NCBI GenBank assembly: GCA_910592205.1
Contig: CAJVPJ010000014.1
Coordinates: 1 to 64,000, forward strand
Direction: 5' to 3'
Length of the DNA: 64,000 nt
Source of the DNA: Paraglomus occultum
Lineage: Eukaryota > Glomeromycota > Glomeromycetes > Paraglomerales > Paraglomeraceae
Positions 12,688 to 25,000 of the stretch are shown piece after piece (position 1 is the first letter of the stretch; each line of letters opens with the position of its first letter). The position numbers and the translations under genes are program-made. Under the pieces are notes generated by a model. The model saw only the letters and a list, made by a program, of their open reading frames with translations. It was not told the DNA's origin and made no database searches.

Positions 12688-14451
12688 TCACACTGGCGCC
12701 GGGATTTCTTCCACACCTTCTAACCCAGTAACATTTGATTTCCTCCTCTCTATCCACTCAACGACTCTTCCGGCTAACCTTCGCGAATTCAACACAATGT
12801 CATTAACACTAACGCCCAGATAACTGGCTCCCGCTACACTCAGCCTTCCCCCGCACGTATTCCTAATAGAATGGTGTAATTCCCGCATTCTGTCAAGATG
12901 CCCCACTCGATACTGTGGGATACATGCCCTCTGAATAGAAACATTCCACAGCATCGGTTCTTCTCCTATTCCCAAATGGTTCGATACAACCCATCGCGCA
13001 TGAGACAGCAATTCATCTTCATTTGGAATCGAATTCATTCCGGAATAATAATGTCCTCCCAGCATCACTGTCAGCTTGGTTATATTTACTTTGTCCTGAG
13101 ATGGAAGTGCATCAGAATCGAACACGACCCCGAGAGCGCTATAAATGTTATTTGGTGTTGATGCCGGGATTAAATAACCAAATCCAGTAACCGGAAGAAG
13201 AGATGGATCCGAATACGCTAGATTAACAACTGCCACAGTAGCTGAGCGTGTTTGACACAGATGAGGAAGGGTGGGTGTGAGAATATGTGAGAGTATATCA
13301 GATGGTAATGTGCTTATAATGTGCAATGATGAGAAGACGGATGACTCTGTATGGACCTGATGTAAAACGAGGGAAAGGGAGAATCATTCACAAGGATTGG
13401 ATGAGAAGACATAATGATGGAATAGATATTATCAATATGATGGCAATTATCAATGAAACTAACCTTGGCTTTCTCATTCTCAATTTCAAGTTTGACAACC
13501 TTCTCACCAGTTTTAATAGTTACATTCTCTTTCATTTTCAGTTCCCTTTCCAGCGCATCGACCATCATCTGAATTCCATCCTTAAATGAAAATATGCTGA
13601 TTTTACTCATATCATTCATTAAATCTCCTACACATTCTCCAAGTTCCCTCTCCAATTCCCTCTTATCTCCCACTTCTTTCAACCCTCTCATTAGTCCTTT
13701 TAACACTGATCCATAGTAACGTTCATAATAATACAAAGAAGGAAGGACAGAACGGACGGATAACTGGTTAGCGTCTCCAGCATATATTCCATGTATCACA
13801 GCACTCAGTATATTATCGGCAATGTGAGAGTTAAACCGACGGGCCATAAACGCGCCGATAGATTCGTCATCAGTGTTGGCAGGTTTGACAAAGGGTTCAC
13901 GAAGGATGCCTGGAATTGCCTTGCGGATGAAAGCACGAGATAAAGACGGAGCGAGAGAAAGAAGAGAATGAGGTAACTTGTTGAGACGGTCGGGATAGTA
14001 AATGTAACGATTAAGAGCAGCAGGATGAGTTTTTGGTATGGTTATGAGAGAAGGTGTGAGATTAAGACATTTTATCTATCAAAGTGATAAATGATACGCG
14101 TTAGAAAAAAAGAAGTTACTTGAAAATAATTTACAAGCACGTAAATGCATTGCACGTTTCTCACTCTACAATATTATCCTAACCTCCTCTTATTCTCTAC
14201 TACATTAGCTTCCTCACCAACTCCAATACGGCTAGCCCGCCCAGCCCACCAGGTCTTATTGTTCGTGGACCATACTCAAAGAGTATTCCCTGCTCTCCAT
14301 GTCGTCTCGACTGTATCCACCCACCAAGTCTGTTTGATGCTTCTATTATTGTTATTTTACATGACTTTGGCAAACTTTGTGAGAGATACCAAGCCGTAGA
14401 GAGACCCGATATACCACCACCTAAAATGGCGATGTTGAATGTGGAAGGCAT
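12688..14451 (-). CDS. HEM14: Protoporphyrinogen oxidase
   Basis: Three phase-0 exons, 14451-14218, 14075-13464 and 13356-12688, give 504 aa (human PPOX 477, yeast Hem14 539). The enzyme oxidises protoporphyrinogen IX to protoporphyrin IX at the inner mitochondrial membrane, the penultimate step of haem synthesis. The N-terminus has the FAD Rossmann motif (NIAILGGGISGLSTAWYL, with the following acidic ITIIEAS strand) and the family signature RLGGWIQS. THPAALNRYIYYP, VKPANTDDESIGAFMARRF and VIHGIYAGDANQLSVRS follow, and VTGFGYLIP and a late NDIVLNSRRLAGRVVEW segment complete the FAD enzyme. I chose ATG 14451 because the frame upstream only offers a TTG at 14496. No classical transit peptide is evident, as in human PPOX. 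Confidence 0.93.
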
Positions 14452-14464
14452 AGGAAAAATATTC

Positions 14465-14512
14465 TTACAGGAGAAGTGATAGAGTCTGCGCCACAATTCG
14501 TGAACGAAACAT
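14465..14512 (-). promoter_or_regulatory. Upstream ORF before protoporphyrinogen oxidase
   Basis: A 15-codon frame (MFRSRIVAQTLSLLL, then stop) begins at ATG 14512 and stops 13 nt before the HEM14 start at 14451. It is in a different frame from the enzyme. If the transcript starts upstream, ribosomes would meet it first. The peptide looks like a mitochondrial presequence, but a splice fusing it to the enzyme in frame was not found. Confidence 0.35.
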
Positions 14513-14746
14513 TTTGCAATTGGCCCCTGCTATGAAATTACTAAGATATTGGCTCAACAACGCATTTGCTCGATAACCAATACTTCTCTCGTCCTCGTCT
14601 TGGACTTTTAATCAGGCTGCCTCATCATGTATCCATGATCAATGAATATCCACTGCCAATACTAAGGAAAAGAGACTTTTCAATGCCTGATACCCAATAA
14701 TGATAGTGTTTTATTAGTGTAAATTATATTCATACATTTTATATAA

Positions 14747-16223
14747 CTATATACCAGAAACTCTACGTCCCTTAACAAAGACGTCTATAATATTTCTGTC
14801 ATCACCTAAAAATATAAACTTTTCAAATACACGCTCAGTATCGTCCATGTCGAAAACGTCGATAGGAGATCCTTCTGCACAAGGATCGATCAAAAGTGCA
14901 TCAAAATCCTTTCCAACTTTAAAGTTCCCAACAGTGTCTTGCAAATTAACCAACTCTGCTCCACCCATTGTGGCCAAGAAAACCAACTCGGATAATTTAA
15001 GATGTTCCCCATTCCCATCTGTCATAGCAACAACTCTGCTGGTTGCACTCGCTCTACGCATAGCATCCAAGATACTCTTGCTTCCTCCACCACTTATATC
15101 AGTCCCGAGCCCGACTTTGATACCATCTTGCAATAATTGGCGAACTTTGCACACACCGGATCGAAGAGCCAAGTTCGAATTAGGGCAATGAGATATACCA
15201 ACATTGCGTTGCTTGAGCAGATCTCTTTCATCATCCGTCAGGTGCACTCCATGAGCCATGATCGTTTTATGATTGAGTAATTTATGATGATCGTATACCG
15301 ATGTATAATCCTTTATGTCTGGAAACAGTTCGGAGACAAACGCGATTTCCGCAGTGTTTTCCGATAAATGAGACTGTATAGGGACATCATACTTTGCTGC
15401 AATGTCAGCGAGAGCAGTCATAAGCTTTTCCGTACAAGTAATGGCAAACCTCGGAGTCACTATAGGCTGTACTAGATTTTCGCCCGCATCAAGATCAAGC
15501 ACATATTTCACAAACTCTTCTGTATGCAGTACACTATCGTTACTATTCTCTACGTAGTATTCAGGAGAGTTTCTATCCATGTTCACTTTGCCAATGAAAC
15601 CTCGCTGACCACTACCTTTTACCGTTTCTGCTAGATACTTTGAAGATTCCAGATGAATCGTTGCATAGTATACGGCGGTCGTCGTACCGTTGCGAAGCAG
15701 ATGGGAGACGAAGCGAGGATAGATTTTTGCCGCGAATTCGGTTGATGAGAACGAATGTTCTAACGGAAATGTATACTTTTCAAGCCACTCCAGTAGTGGG
15801 AGATCCATTCCTGTGCCTGCGTTGGCATACTGAGGAGCGTGCTGTGTGGAAATATATAATTGGTTAAACGAAAGACTTTGACTTGAAAAAGGGGAAACCA
15901 GACTGACCGTGTGCGTGTCTATAAAACCAGGCATTATGAATTGCCATTCGGATAATCGTATGAGTTTCTGAAAGTTTTAACAAGGTCAACGACCAGTAAC
16001 TGTCAGAGCAATAAATTTTCAAGTGGGCTTTAAAGATCTCTACCGAATCTTCAGCCAGGCCTTCCAAAATACTATCCAATTCCTCTGCTTCCACGTTCTC
16101 TTGCAATGAAACAATCTTGCCGTCACCGTCTACGCTTAATAATCCATTCTTTATGATATGCAGCTTGTCTAGAGACAAGGAGTGTATTATTGTCCCATAA
16201 AACAACTGTTTGACGTTAGACAT
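14747..16223 (-). CDS. Guanine deaminase
   Basis: Exons 16223-16044, 15967-15908 and 15841-14747, all phase 0, give 444 aa (human GDA 454). The enzyme hydrolyses guanine to xanthine and ammonia in cytosolic purine catabolism. Amidohydrolase metal and active-site signatures are present: PGFIDTHT|HAPQYAN (HxH, split by intron 2), QSHLSENTAEI, a MAHGVHLTDDE segment, CPNSNLALRSG, and the late zinc/catalytic Asp in GLGTDISGG. The frame starts at ATG 16223 with MSNVKQLFYGTIIHSLSLDK, the usual beta-sandwich start of this family. It lies tail-to-head behind HEM14 on the same strand with a 250-bp gap and is divergent from pyruvate kinase. ADE/CAD-type amidohydrolases are less likely given the PQYANAG and DISGG context. 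Confidence 0.93.
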
Positions 16224-17955
16224 TGCGGGTAAAGTCGTGCTGAAAGACTTGAGCGATGCGCATTATAACTAGCAAATACAATTACAATCTGAATTTGGAA
16301 ATTGATTATTATTATCCGTAATAGTAACGCTATAGAGCCGACAAATAGAATTTCTAAATTGCGAGAAAGACGTCGCGTTTACTTGGTGTGTCAAAGCGTT
16401 ATCATGCACAATTTCTTTTCTTCTATCTATCACGACTCAGGCCAGGGATCTCTGTTAATATTTGAATACTAGAAAGCGTATTTGGTTACGATCAACGAGC
16501 GAAACCTGAAAGTGCACACACGTACGACTAATACTAATAATAGTTTTTAAACAGCCGGGAACATTCTCGACGTTATGAAAATTATAAGCCGTAATTTCTC
16601 GATTGAGATCTTAATTATTTGACGCGAGATGGAAGTAATATTCGCATATTTATTACTAACAATGGCTCACTATTTCTGTCATGACTTCGAGTATTACCCG
16701 GCTCGATACCAAATTTGGTCAAAGTCACCTATGACGATGAGAATATACTGTATATACGTGATCATGTAGCTGAGCAACTATCTAAACCGATTTCCGAATT
16801 CTTGTCCCATTGTATTCCTCATCAAATATTAATATGTATTGACAGTCTCTGGTTTTTTGATCTGAAGTAGTAATGTGTTCCTATCAAGCGATTAACGAGA
16901 TCGAATCGTTGTCGCATTTATGAATAATGGTTTCTTTCAAAGAACATTATCAAGCAGAGAATCGCATACTCCGTTGTATTACGAACTAATTGGAAGGTAG
17001 AGTTTGTAAAATACCTACTGAGAAACAATGTTGACATTAAAGATTGTTTTTATCGGAATTCATAAGTTGTAGGGATTATAGACAGCGTACCACTACTTTC
17101 CAAACTAAATCCTTTGTTTTTCCCCTTGCTTGCCTTGGATGAACTGGTGTCTGTTTACAGTGACTGTTGAACCCGTGTAGTATGATATATAGTTCCCGCT
17201 TCGTGCTAATCAACTAATTTCGAATCATTGTTTATAATAATAACGTGTCATTATAATATTGTGAGAATTTGGCCACAATGGATGTAGTGAGCGCAGATTC
17301 TGCGGATTTTATAACGTCCACTCTGCACCGCACGGCGATTTTTAGTTCGGTAAACCGCGCATACACGGTTATTTATGGGAATGGTTACCAAAATGTTATT
17401 ATCAAAAAGATTCTTGGACGTTATCGATATAATCTATAGATGTACGGTTGATCTTCGATCGCGCAGCAGCAAAAACGATGGTCCAGTTCCTATTGGAGAG
17501 GCACTGATTCAATTTCGATAGCCGATAATTCCCTTTGCCAAAGTTCTTCATCATTTACATTGATGACATGGACAGATCAAAGTTTGGCAGGATAATAAAG
17601 AGCATAAAGAGAATTGTTCAAATCGGACGATCTAAACATGTGCCTTAAAGAGGATCTAACAAAGAGAATATTTAATCAGGGTGGGCAATCCCACTTGTTT
17701 TGGGAATGAAAATCATGTTCGTATGACTGCTAGATAGGTGTGTTCCGAGTGTTAAAAAGATTGTATGGGCGTGTGCATGCAAATTTTATTGGTTACCCAT
17801 CAGTCAGATGAATAACAAACCGCATACTTTTTGAAGCTAGCGCGCTCTGATCTATCTTATCGGGCTGATGATGTAAAATCTATGAAAGACTGTGATATAA
17901 AAGAGACGTCTTTTGAATTGCAGTCGTTGTAACTTTCCGCCTAAATCTATAAGAA
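16224..17955. other. Divergent intergenic region (guanine deaminase / pyruvate kinase)
   Basis: A 1.7-kb gap between two divergent start codons. No coding segment seen. It must hold both promoters; only the pyruvate kinase TATA box is obvious. Confidence 0.6.
17896..17903 (+). promoter_or_regulatory. TATA box of pyruvate kinase
   Basis: TATAAAAG lies 53 nt before the ATG at 17956. This suggests transcription starting around 17925-17935 and a leader of roughly 20-30 nt, as expected for a highly expressed glycolytic gene. Confidence 0.6.
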
Positions 17956-20368
17956 ATGTTCAACGCCATGGCCAACGAAACAAGTCTTGGATGGATCACA
18001 TCATTGACACTCGATTTCCCCACGCAAAATATTCGCAAGACATCCATCATTTGCACTATTGGTATGTGCATATAACTCCCCATTTGTGTACTCATATATA
18101 GGCAATGGTCGCTGAATACTAATGTTTCGCGTTAAACCATGCTTTTCAAGGTCCTGCGACCAATACTGTGGAAAAATTAGTAAAATTACGGAGCGCGGGA
18201 ATGAATATTGTCAGACTAAATTTCTCGCATGGATCTCATGAGGTAAGTGACCGCGTATTTTAATCAAGAGAAAATGAGCCGTAATAATTAACAAATTCGA
18301 AACCTTTATAGTATCATAAATCGGTAATCGATAATGTCCGAAAGAGTTATGCCTGTAAGTCTCGCACTTTTCGTTGAGTCTAAAAGCTTCTGGTATCGTG
18401 TTTCTATCTTTGACGCCGCCTTTTTTTTTTTACCTCCAAAGTGCATCACGGACGACCAGTTGCTATCGCTCTCGATACGGTAATCTACAATGCAAATACT
18501 CTGTGTGTTTGTGTGTTTATGTAAACGCTAAACCACGTATCTTTTGTTGATCAACAATTGTTGTATCATATACACGTTGACACCATGTAGAAAGGTCCAG
18601 AAATACGAACGGGTATTATGAAAGACAATGTCGAGGTAAGAGATTGCTCGTTGGTTTTTTCGTTTTCCATTTTGCAACAAACTCGTTTTAAGAAATGGTC
18701 AATTTCTAGCTTCCGATAGAGGCGGGTCACATAATGAACATTACCGTCGATGACAAATATGCCAATTGTTGTGACCTCGACATGCTTTACGTCGACTACA
18801 AGAATCTTTCCAAAGTTATCGAAGTTGGGAAAGTAATTTACGTCGACGATGGTATCCTATCTTTTAAAGTGCTCGAAGTCCATGATGACCATTTGAAAGT
18901 ACAAGCGTTAAATTCTGGCACTCTAAGCAGTAAGAAAGGGGTTAACCTACCACAAACAGACGTTGATCTTCCTGCGATATCTGAGAAAGATAAAGGAGAC
19001 TTGAAATTTGGAGTTGAGAATAACGTGGATATGATATTCGCGTCGTTCATACGTAGCGCCAATGATGTCAAGGCAGTCAGAGCTGTTCTTGGAGAAGAGG
19101 GAAAATCTATCAAGGTTATTGCTAAGATAGAGAATTATCAAGGCGTTAACAATTTCGATGAGATTTTGCAAGAGGCTGATGGAATCATGGTTGCAAGAGG
19201 TGATTTGGGGATTGAGATTCCAGCATCGCAGGTGTTTGTTGCTCAAAAGATGATGATTGCTAAATGCAACCTTGCCGGGAAGCCTGTTATATGGTATGAA
19301 ACCCATTATTGTTTTTATGGGCCATGAATTTTCCATGTATGGAACGTTTGAACTTACTCGAGTTTTTCGGTCTGCTTCCCCAGCGCCACACAGATGTTAG
19401 AGTCTATGACGGTAAGTTTTTGGTTTCTCATATTGTTATATTCTTTCGTTATTTTATCCGACGACTTTTTGATACATTTTGACGGAAACAGTATAATCCT
19501 CGACCGACGCGCGCAGAAGTAAGCGATGTTGCAAACGCGGTTCTCGATGGTGCAGACTGTGTTATGTTATCTGGTGAAACGGCCAAAGGGACCTATCCTA
19601 TCAAAGCTGGTATGTTTTCATGTCATACACGTCAATTTTTATATCGTTTCATATATATAAGCTTATCCATTTTTTCTTTTAGTGGAGATGATGCACGAGA
19701 CATGCGTGAGGGCTGAATCAGTGATCTTTTATCCAACACTGTTCAATCAACTGCGAGCTCTAACCGTCACGCCAACACAAATACCAGAAACAGTAGCTTC
19801 GTCTGCTGTATCTGCAGCTCACGAGCAGCAGGCTGGATGCATTCTTGTGTTGTCGACTTCTGGCACTACCGCTCGGTTTATTTCTAAATACAAGCCAAAA
19901 TGTCCAATTATTACGGTGACGAGAAATGAACAGACGGCCAGACAAATCCATTTATGTAGAGGATGTTATCCATTTATTTATGATCAGCCTCGTAAAGATG
20001 ACTGGCAAGAAGATGTCGAAAGTCGAATAATGTGGGGAATGTCACAAGCCGTGCAACTTGGGTATGTTGAAGCTGTCGTGCGTTGGTTTGGAAAGTTAAC
20101 CGCGCAGAAAATTAGAAACTACTTGTTCTAGCGTACCTTAATTGCGTATGTTGATTTCTGCTGAACGCGTATCATTTTTTGTCCACTGTAGAGTTCTTCA
20201 TGCGGGAGATACCGTAATTGCTATCCAGGGATGGAAAGGAGGTCAGTAAACTTTCTGACATGTTTCCCTCCGATGTTTGATCATCAATACGTCTAACGTG
20301 TTTCTATTCGTAAAGGTCTCGGAAATACAAATACTATGCGAATCTTAAAGGCGCCCGAAACTGACTGA
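17956..20368 (+). CDS. Pyruvate kinase
   Basis: Eleven exons: 17956-18061, 18151-18242, 18312-18354, 18442-18479, 18591-18635, 18710-19293, 19384-19411, 19492-19609, 19683-20061, 20192-20241, 20316-20368; all phases agree and give 511 aa, the normal length. The enzyme makes pyruvate and ATP from phosphoenolpyruvate and ADP, the last step of glycolysis. Visible: [39 protein letters not shown], the B domain, catalytic Lys in [22 protein letters not shown] for metal binding, [39 protein letters not shown], and the C-terminal effector domain ending [20 protein letters not shown]. The start is the first ATG after the TATA box. Exons of 28-50 nt make this gene easy to miss without splicing. Confidence 0.96.
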
Positions 20369-20916
20369 TTAAACATGACTATTACTATAGCTTTTCTTGT
20401 ATTTTTAAATATTAAATATCTTGGGTTATTGCAATTATTAGTAGCACATGCTCTGATCTGTGTGGTTCCGTGTGAGGAAAATCCTCAATTTCTTCTAAAG
20501 TGTTTCACTACCGTCTCGTCTAATTATACGTTCAGGTGGGGAGTTTGTCTCTGTAAATTTCCATGACACCAAAATCACGAGAGGAGTATGCTTTCAAAAG
20601 TCGCGAATTTCTACAATTAACAACGCAATTTTATTTAACAAAATAAATTTGGCATTGTCATAGATGCTAACAATGATGAATGTATTGAATATACATTTTT
20701 AGCGTGCTGATATTGCATGGAACTAATCCCGTCTAGAGATTTCTTCATACAAGTTTCGCACAAGCATTAGCATTCGTTTTAATTACGTTATATATACTAA
20801 ACAATCGTCATTTGTATAACCCTGCTGTAATAATTACAGTATGAAAATGGACGAAATTAATTTAAAAAAAAAAAAACAATTATGAAAGCTGTATAAATTT
20901 TAGGTTACTTCCTCTT
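20369..20916. other. Convergent intergenic region
   Basis: 0.55 kb between convergent stop codons of pyruvate kinase and the 7TM gene; AT-rich, with a run of A at ~20863-20876. No gene seen. Confidence 0.6.
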
Positions 20917-22217
20917 CTACAGACTAAAGCTTGAATAATTACTAAGATGTGCGTCAGTTTTAATTTCTTTCTCATTGCTTATCTCTGCCAAGCTGTATTT
21001 ATCGTCTATTACTTTGTTCAGTACTGGGAGTGTAGTTGCAGACGTGTTATTGTCCCCATCTATCACCACTCTAATTGTAGTCGTAGACGCAGGAATTAAG
21101 TTGAAATGTTTGCTGGGATAAAAGACCAGAACTGAACGTGGGAAAACCATGTTAGTCACCAGTATTTACATTAGCGTTTATACATGTGATGTATTGCTAC
21201 TTACTGAGAATAATCCAGTCGAGTGTATGAGCCAAATTTGCGATATTGGCAAATAAATCGGATATAAATTTATTGCTGTTGAGCGTCTTTTCAGGCGTTA
21301 ATCCATCGACAGAGAGAATGAAGAATGAGATTGTACCAAGTGCAATACAAGTCATAAAGCGCGTATTCATATCCCTATAATACACAAGCTTGCTTGTTAT
21401 TAGTTGACCATCAAGCACCCCTTTGCTTTCATTGATAAATTGACTGAATTTGAAGTGTGCTCTGATTCCATAAAGAATTATGGGAATGTTACATGTTACT
21501 GCAAATAGCCTTGGCAGTACCTAAAAGATTACGCAATCAAATATTAGATTCCTTGGTGATAAAAAAACCAGTTTCACAATGTTCTTACTTACAAGAGCTA
21601 ACAATTCATTATATTGGAAAACAAATGGAATCAAGGGAAAAATTACGATGGCAACCAACGCAAAACCGTAATTGACTTTAAAATGGGTGCTTGCGATGAA
21701 ATTTTTTTGAACAATTGTTCCAGTCAAATAATTCCAGAAATTTTGCAACAAAAACAGTCCCGCGTTTTCAATTGCAAAATATGTCATCAGTAGGTAAGTA
21801 TCCATGTTTGACAAACGCATATCTTTTTCCGACCACAGTATTCCTGGTTTAGCTAGTGCCTGTCCATTGGGAAGAAGGATAAATCCTTCTTTGTATTTCA
21901 GATACGATGCAATCGAATCGTACAATGTGATTAAGAAAAGACAGATGAAGAAGAGAATTGTCATCAAGGATTTGATTTCGCCGTGTCGAATGCGATGCCA
22001 TCGTAGAGCCTCAAATTTGTCAACAGAGTAGATATGGAGCGCAGCCCACGGAAGAAGGAAGTAACCAGCTACTGCACGCTCTGATTATCAAGAAAAGAGA
22101 AGGGTAAAATTCGTCAATCGACAGTAATAATCGTGATTTAATAAAAATATTATTGGCGTTGACCACGATCGGTGATTACTTACGAAGAAAAGAATAGTCA
22201 GACTGTGAAGAAATCAT
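20917..22217 (-). CDS. Seven-transmembrane protein, GPCR-like, unknown
   Basis: Exons 22217-22184, 22071-21593, 21520-21205 and 21131-20917 join in phase to 347 aa. I do not recognise a named family. Seven hydrophobic segments are visible: ~13-28 (GYFLLPWAALHIYS), ~46-68, ~103-128, ~145-165, ~170-195, ~228-250 and ~275-300. The loops are charged, and a polar ~70-residue C-terminal tail (rich in Asp, Ser and Lys) follows. This is the topology of a fungal GPCR-like protein, but no diagnostic motif (e.g. DRY, NPxxY) is clear, so it could be another multi-pass membrane protein. The start at 22217 lies in an A-rich leader (AAAAAAATG); exon 1 encodes only 11 residues. Confidence 0.7.
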
Positions 22218-24402
22218 TTTTTTTAAAGATAAAAATTAAATAGCATAAAAGTTTATGTAGAAAAAAAAGGTCAAACCATCAAGGCTGTTTATTTAAATTA
22301 TCCGAGAGGATCAGACGAAACAGACTCTTGGGAAATTAAGCGCATTTCTAATCACATAATCATATAAATTGCAGGGAAACATTCGCGATGCGCATTGGTT
22401 ACAATAAACACGGACGTTGATTATATAATTATAGTGCGAGTCAAAAGATAAAAGTTTAAAGTTTGTAAAGCTAATGTTTATTATTACGAAATCGTCAGGG
22501 GGCGGACATTTTAGTTGGTCAAACATATTTGTAAGATTAAGTAATAATACTGCTGTGTGATTGGACTAAAATGATGCACAGCGTCTTTTGCGCACGGTGT
22601 CATAACATAAAGTTTCGCAAAATTAACGCCTACAATGGCCCCGTTGGTCCACCAAAAAAGACAATAAAACGTCTACATTATGTCTAACCGCAACGTCGAC
22701 TGTATAATAGAACTATAGACGACTAAGCAGCGTTAAGTATTACCCGGGAGCGAAATGTTATGTAATAAAATGGCAAACTCTCACAAGGGGTTTTGTTTAT
22801 GACATGGCCATCGTTTAATGTCTGGTGTTTATTGTCCAATAACGTTAATGCTAATACTAATACTAATACTAACGATGATAATGATAATGCTGTAAATAAA
22901 AAAGAAATCATCGAATAGGCCGCAGAAGAATTTACGCTTCATCGCAATATTATAGATGGCTGTTCACACGCGAATATATACAGTAACTAAACATATTCGT
23001 AAAATTAAAGTCGTTGTTAGTATTAGTATTAGTATTAGCTAGACTTTTTAATTTCTACGGTTTATTTCAATTCAACAATTATTGTTATTTGCCGTTATAA
23101 ATGAAATCTATTCAATAGCTGACATAATAATGAGTCGGTAACGCAACAATAGAATGCGCATAGTCCATGTGTGACAAACCCCAACATATACCATTATAGA
23201 GAGAGCTACGCTTTACAAATAGGAATTTTATTAAAGTTTAGATTCTTCAAGTGCAAGCTAAAAACATCATCATTCACATATAAACACAAAAGTATATCAC
23301 ATAAAATAAACCATAAATACGTAAGCATATGGTAACTTATATAATTTGCTCTACTAATCATGAAATATTATTTGTATTCGGTACTTATGCACTACAATTA
23401 AGTAGTCTATCCGCATTGCTACCAATAACAAGCACAAGATAAAATAGACTTTGCGCAGATGCCAATGCCAAGTCGGAACATTAGAAAAAATTGGTAACAG
23501 ACGTAGAAGCTTCCGATTTTCCCCAACAAGTTGACAGCATTGGTCATCTCGGTATTTTAGTATTCAAGGAAAATGGCGAATATGCATTTTATTCGGAAGT
23601 TAACGTGATAAAAAATAAATGATAGATGTCTACACAATACAGCAAATATCATTCAATTCCGATGGCATAGCAAACTATACTGTAGAATAAACAGCGATTA
23701 TAAAAGTATGCGAGTAAATAAATTAACATAACATATTTTGCACTTTAAATATTAGAAGCAAAGATTAGCTCAAAAACTTAATAATATGAACACTTTAATA
23801 TTAGTTTCGATACAAATATGTCAATGGTATCTATAAATAATCAAAGACACATCACAATAGTCGCTCTGTGTTTATACACTATTTGTCATCATGCGCATAT
23901 AACAGTTAATTAGTGGATTCCATCTCGGTTGACGACACACTCAGTTGGCCTATTTTTGTCCGACAAAAGTTTCCCTCGGATTATCTTCTCAAAGACAAGA
24001 GATGGATTTGGATTCTCACGCTTCTTATCTCTTCGTCTTTTCGTCTCATCTTTCCCCCTCCTTTTCTCTTAGTCTTTGTCTTTGTCATAGAAAGTGGGAA
24101 TTTATATTTTATTAGAGATTGTCAATAAAAATTTGTCCCATATATCATATGCAATGAGTAATGCTTAGCGATTCTCGATTCGCATTATCACAACGTCTTG
24201 TTTATCAGTAACTTGGCGCGAGAATGAGCAATTGTGCTTGTATTTTTACTTCGCTACAAATAAGAAATATTGATATAATATGTATGTGTGTTTAATAGTA
24301 AAACAAGTTGACAACAACGAAAAGTCTTCGATTGGTAGAGGGATAGTAAGTTGACATGTCGAGGTCATACAATACACAATTCGAATTAATAGTACTGTCA
24401 TA
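22218..24402. other. Gene-poor region with simple repeats
   Basis: No reading frame here looks like a gene. It holds a hexanucleotide-based inverted repeat (22850-22873 and 23016-23039) and otherwise AT-rich unique-looking sequence. A pyrimidine-rich tract lies at 24010-24070. Confidence 0.5.
22850..23039. repeat. 24-bp perfect inverted repeat of TACTAA units
   Basis: Positions 22850-22873 (GC then repeated TAATAC units) are exactly reverse-complementary to 23016-23039, with a 142-bp loop. The arms are short tandem arrays of a trinucleotide/hexanucleotide, in opposite orientation. Confidence 0.75.
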
Positions 24403-24536
24403 GTTAACCATGAGAACCGTTTACTTGCCCGACAGCCATTTGATTTGCCCGACAAATATTTACCGGCATTATTTCAAAGTTATCCTTTTTTGGGTAGTTT
24501 TTTTGTCGGGCAAATGATTGTCGACCCGTTAACCAT
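24403..24536. mobile_element. Small MITE-like element with 9-bp flanking repeat
   Basis: GTTAACCAT occurs directly repeated at 24403-24411 and 24528-24536. Inside are a 14-bp perfect inverted repeat, ATTTGCCCGACAAA (24443-24456) and its complement (24502-24515), plus another TTGCCCGACA copy at ~24425. A 9-bp duplication flanking inverted repeats is what Mutator-type MITEs leave, but the inverted repeats do not reach the duplications, so the assignment is tentative. Confidence 0.4.
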
Positions 24537-24787
24537 ATATTAATCACGTGATAAATTATGCAGGAAAACGCATCTACTATAAAATTGTAGTTTACCGCGC
24601 CATTTCCAAAGGTCTCGTTTGAGTTAGAGGAAGGAATAAAACGAAACCGGTTCCGACTTACGACATATTGATCAGACGAGCCTATACCCTGGTGACGAGG
24701 TTTTACATCGACGCATTTCTAATATCCTATCTTCCCCAAAACTAGAAAGCAGGTAATATGTTAAATAAATTTACTTTTTGTTTTACT

Positions 24788-25000
24788 TCAATGTAACTTG
24801 CTTAAGCACGAAAGAGGTCCGCGGCAGACTTTGGGTTTTTGCAGATCTCTATTAGACACCGCGGTAGACTCTGAGATGTCGGAAGCCATTAATGGCAAGT
24901 CATCTTGTCCACTATCGTGGTCAGAGTCATCTTGGTGGCCGCTCTGGGTTGTGTAAGCACGAAGGAGGTTTGCGACAGAGTTTGAGCTGTCGGAAGCCAT
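24788..25000 (-). CDS. Possible small acidic protein with internal duplication
   Basis: ATG at 25000 after a pyrimidine-rich leader opens a 70-aa frame. MASDSSNSVAN at the start is echoed by MASDISESTAV in the middle, and the matching DNA (24972-25002 versus 24861-24891) agrees at 26 of 31 positions; TAAGCACGAARGAGGT is also repeated (24803 and 24954). The middle is Asp/Ser/His-rich. No domain is recognised. It may be a short gene, one exon of a larger one, or chance coding over a duplicated segment. Confidence 0.28.
   Translation of the reverse strand: MASDSSNSVANLLRAYTTQSGHQDDSDHDSGQDDLPLMASDISESTAVSNRDLQKPKVCRGPLSCLSKLH

Noticed and set aside
14452-14496. N-terminal extension of protoporphyrinogen oxidase from 14496
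   Set aside because: It begins at TTG, not ATG; the ATG at 14451 fits the family start.
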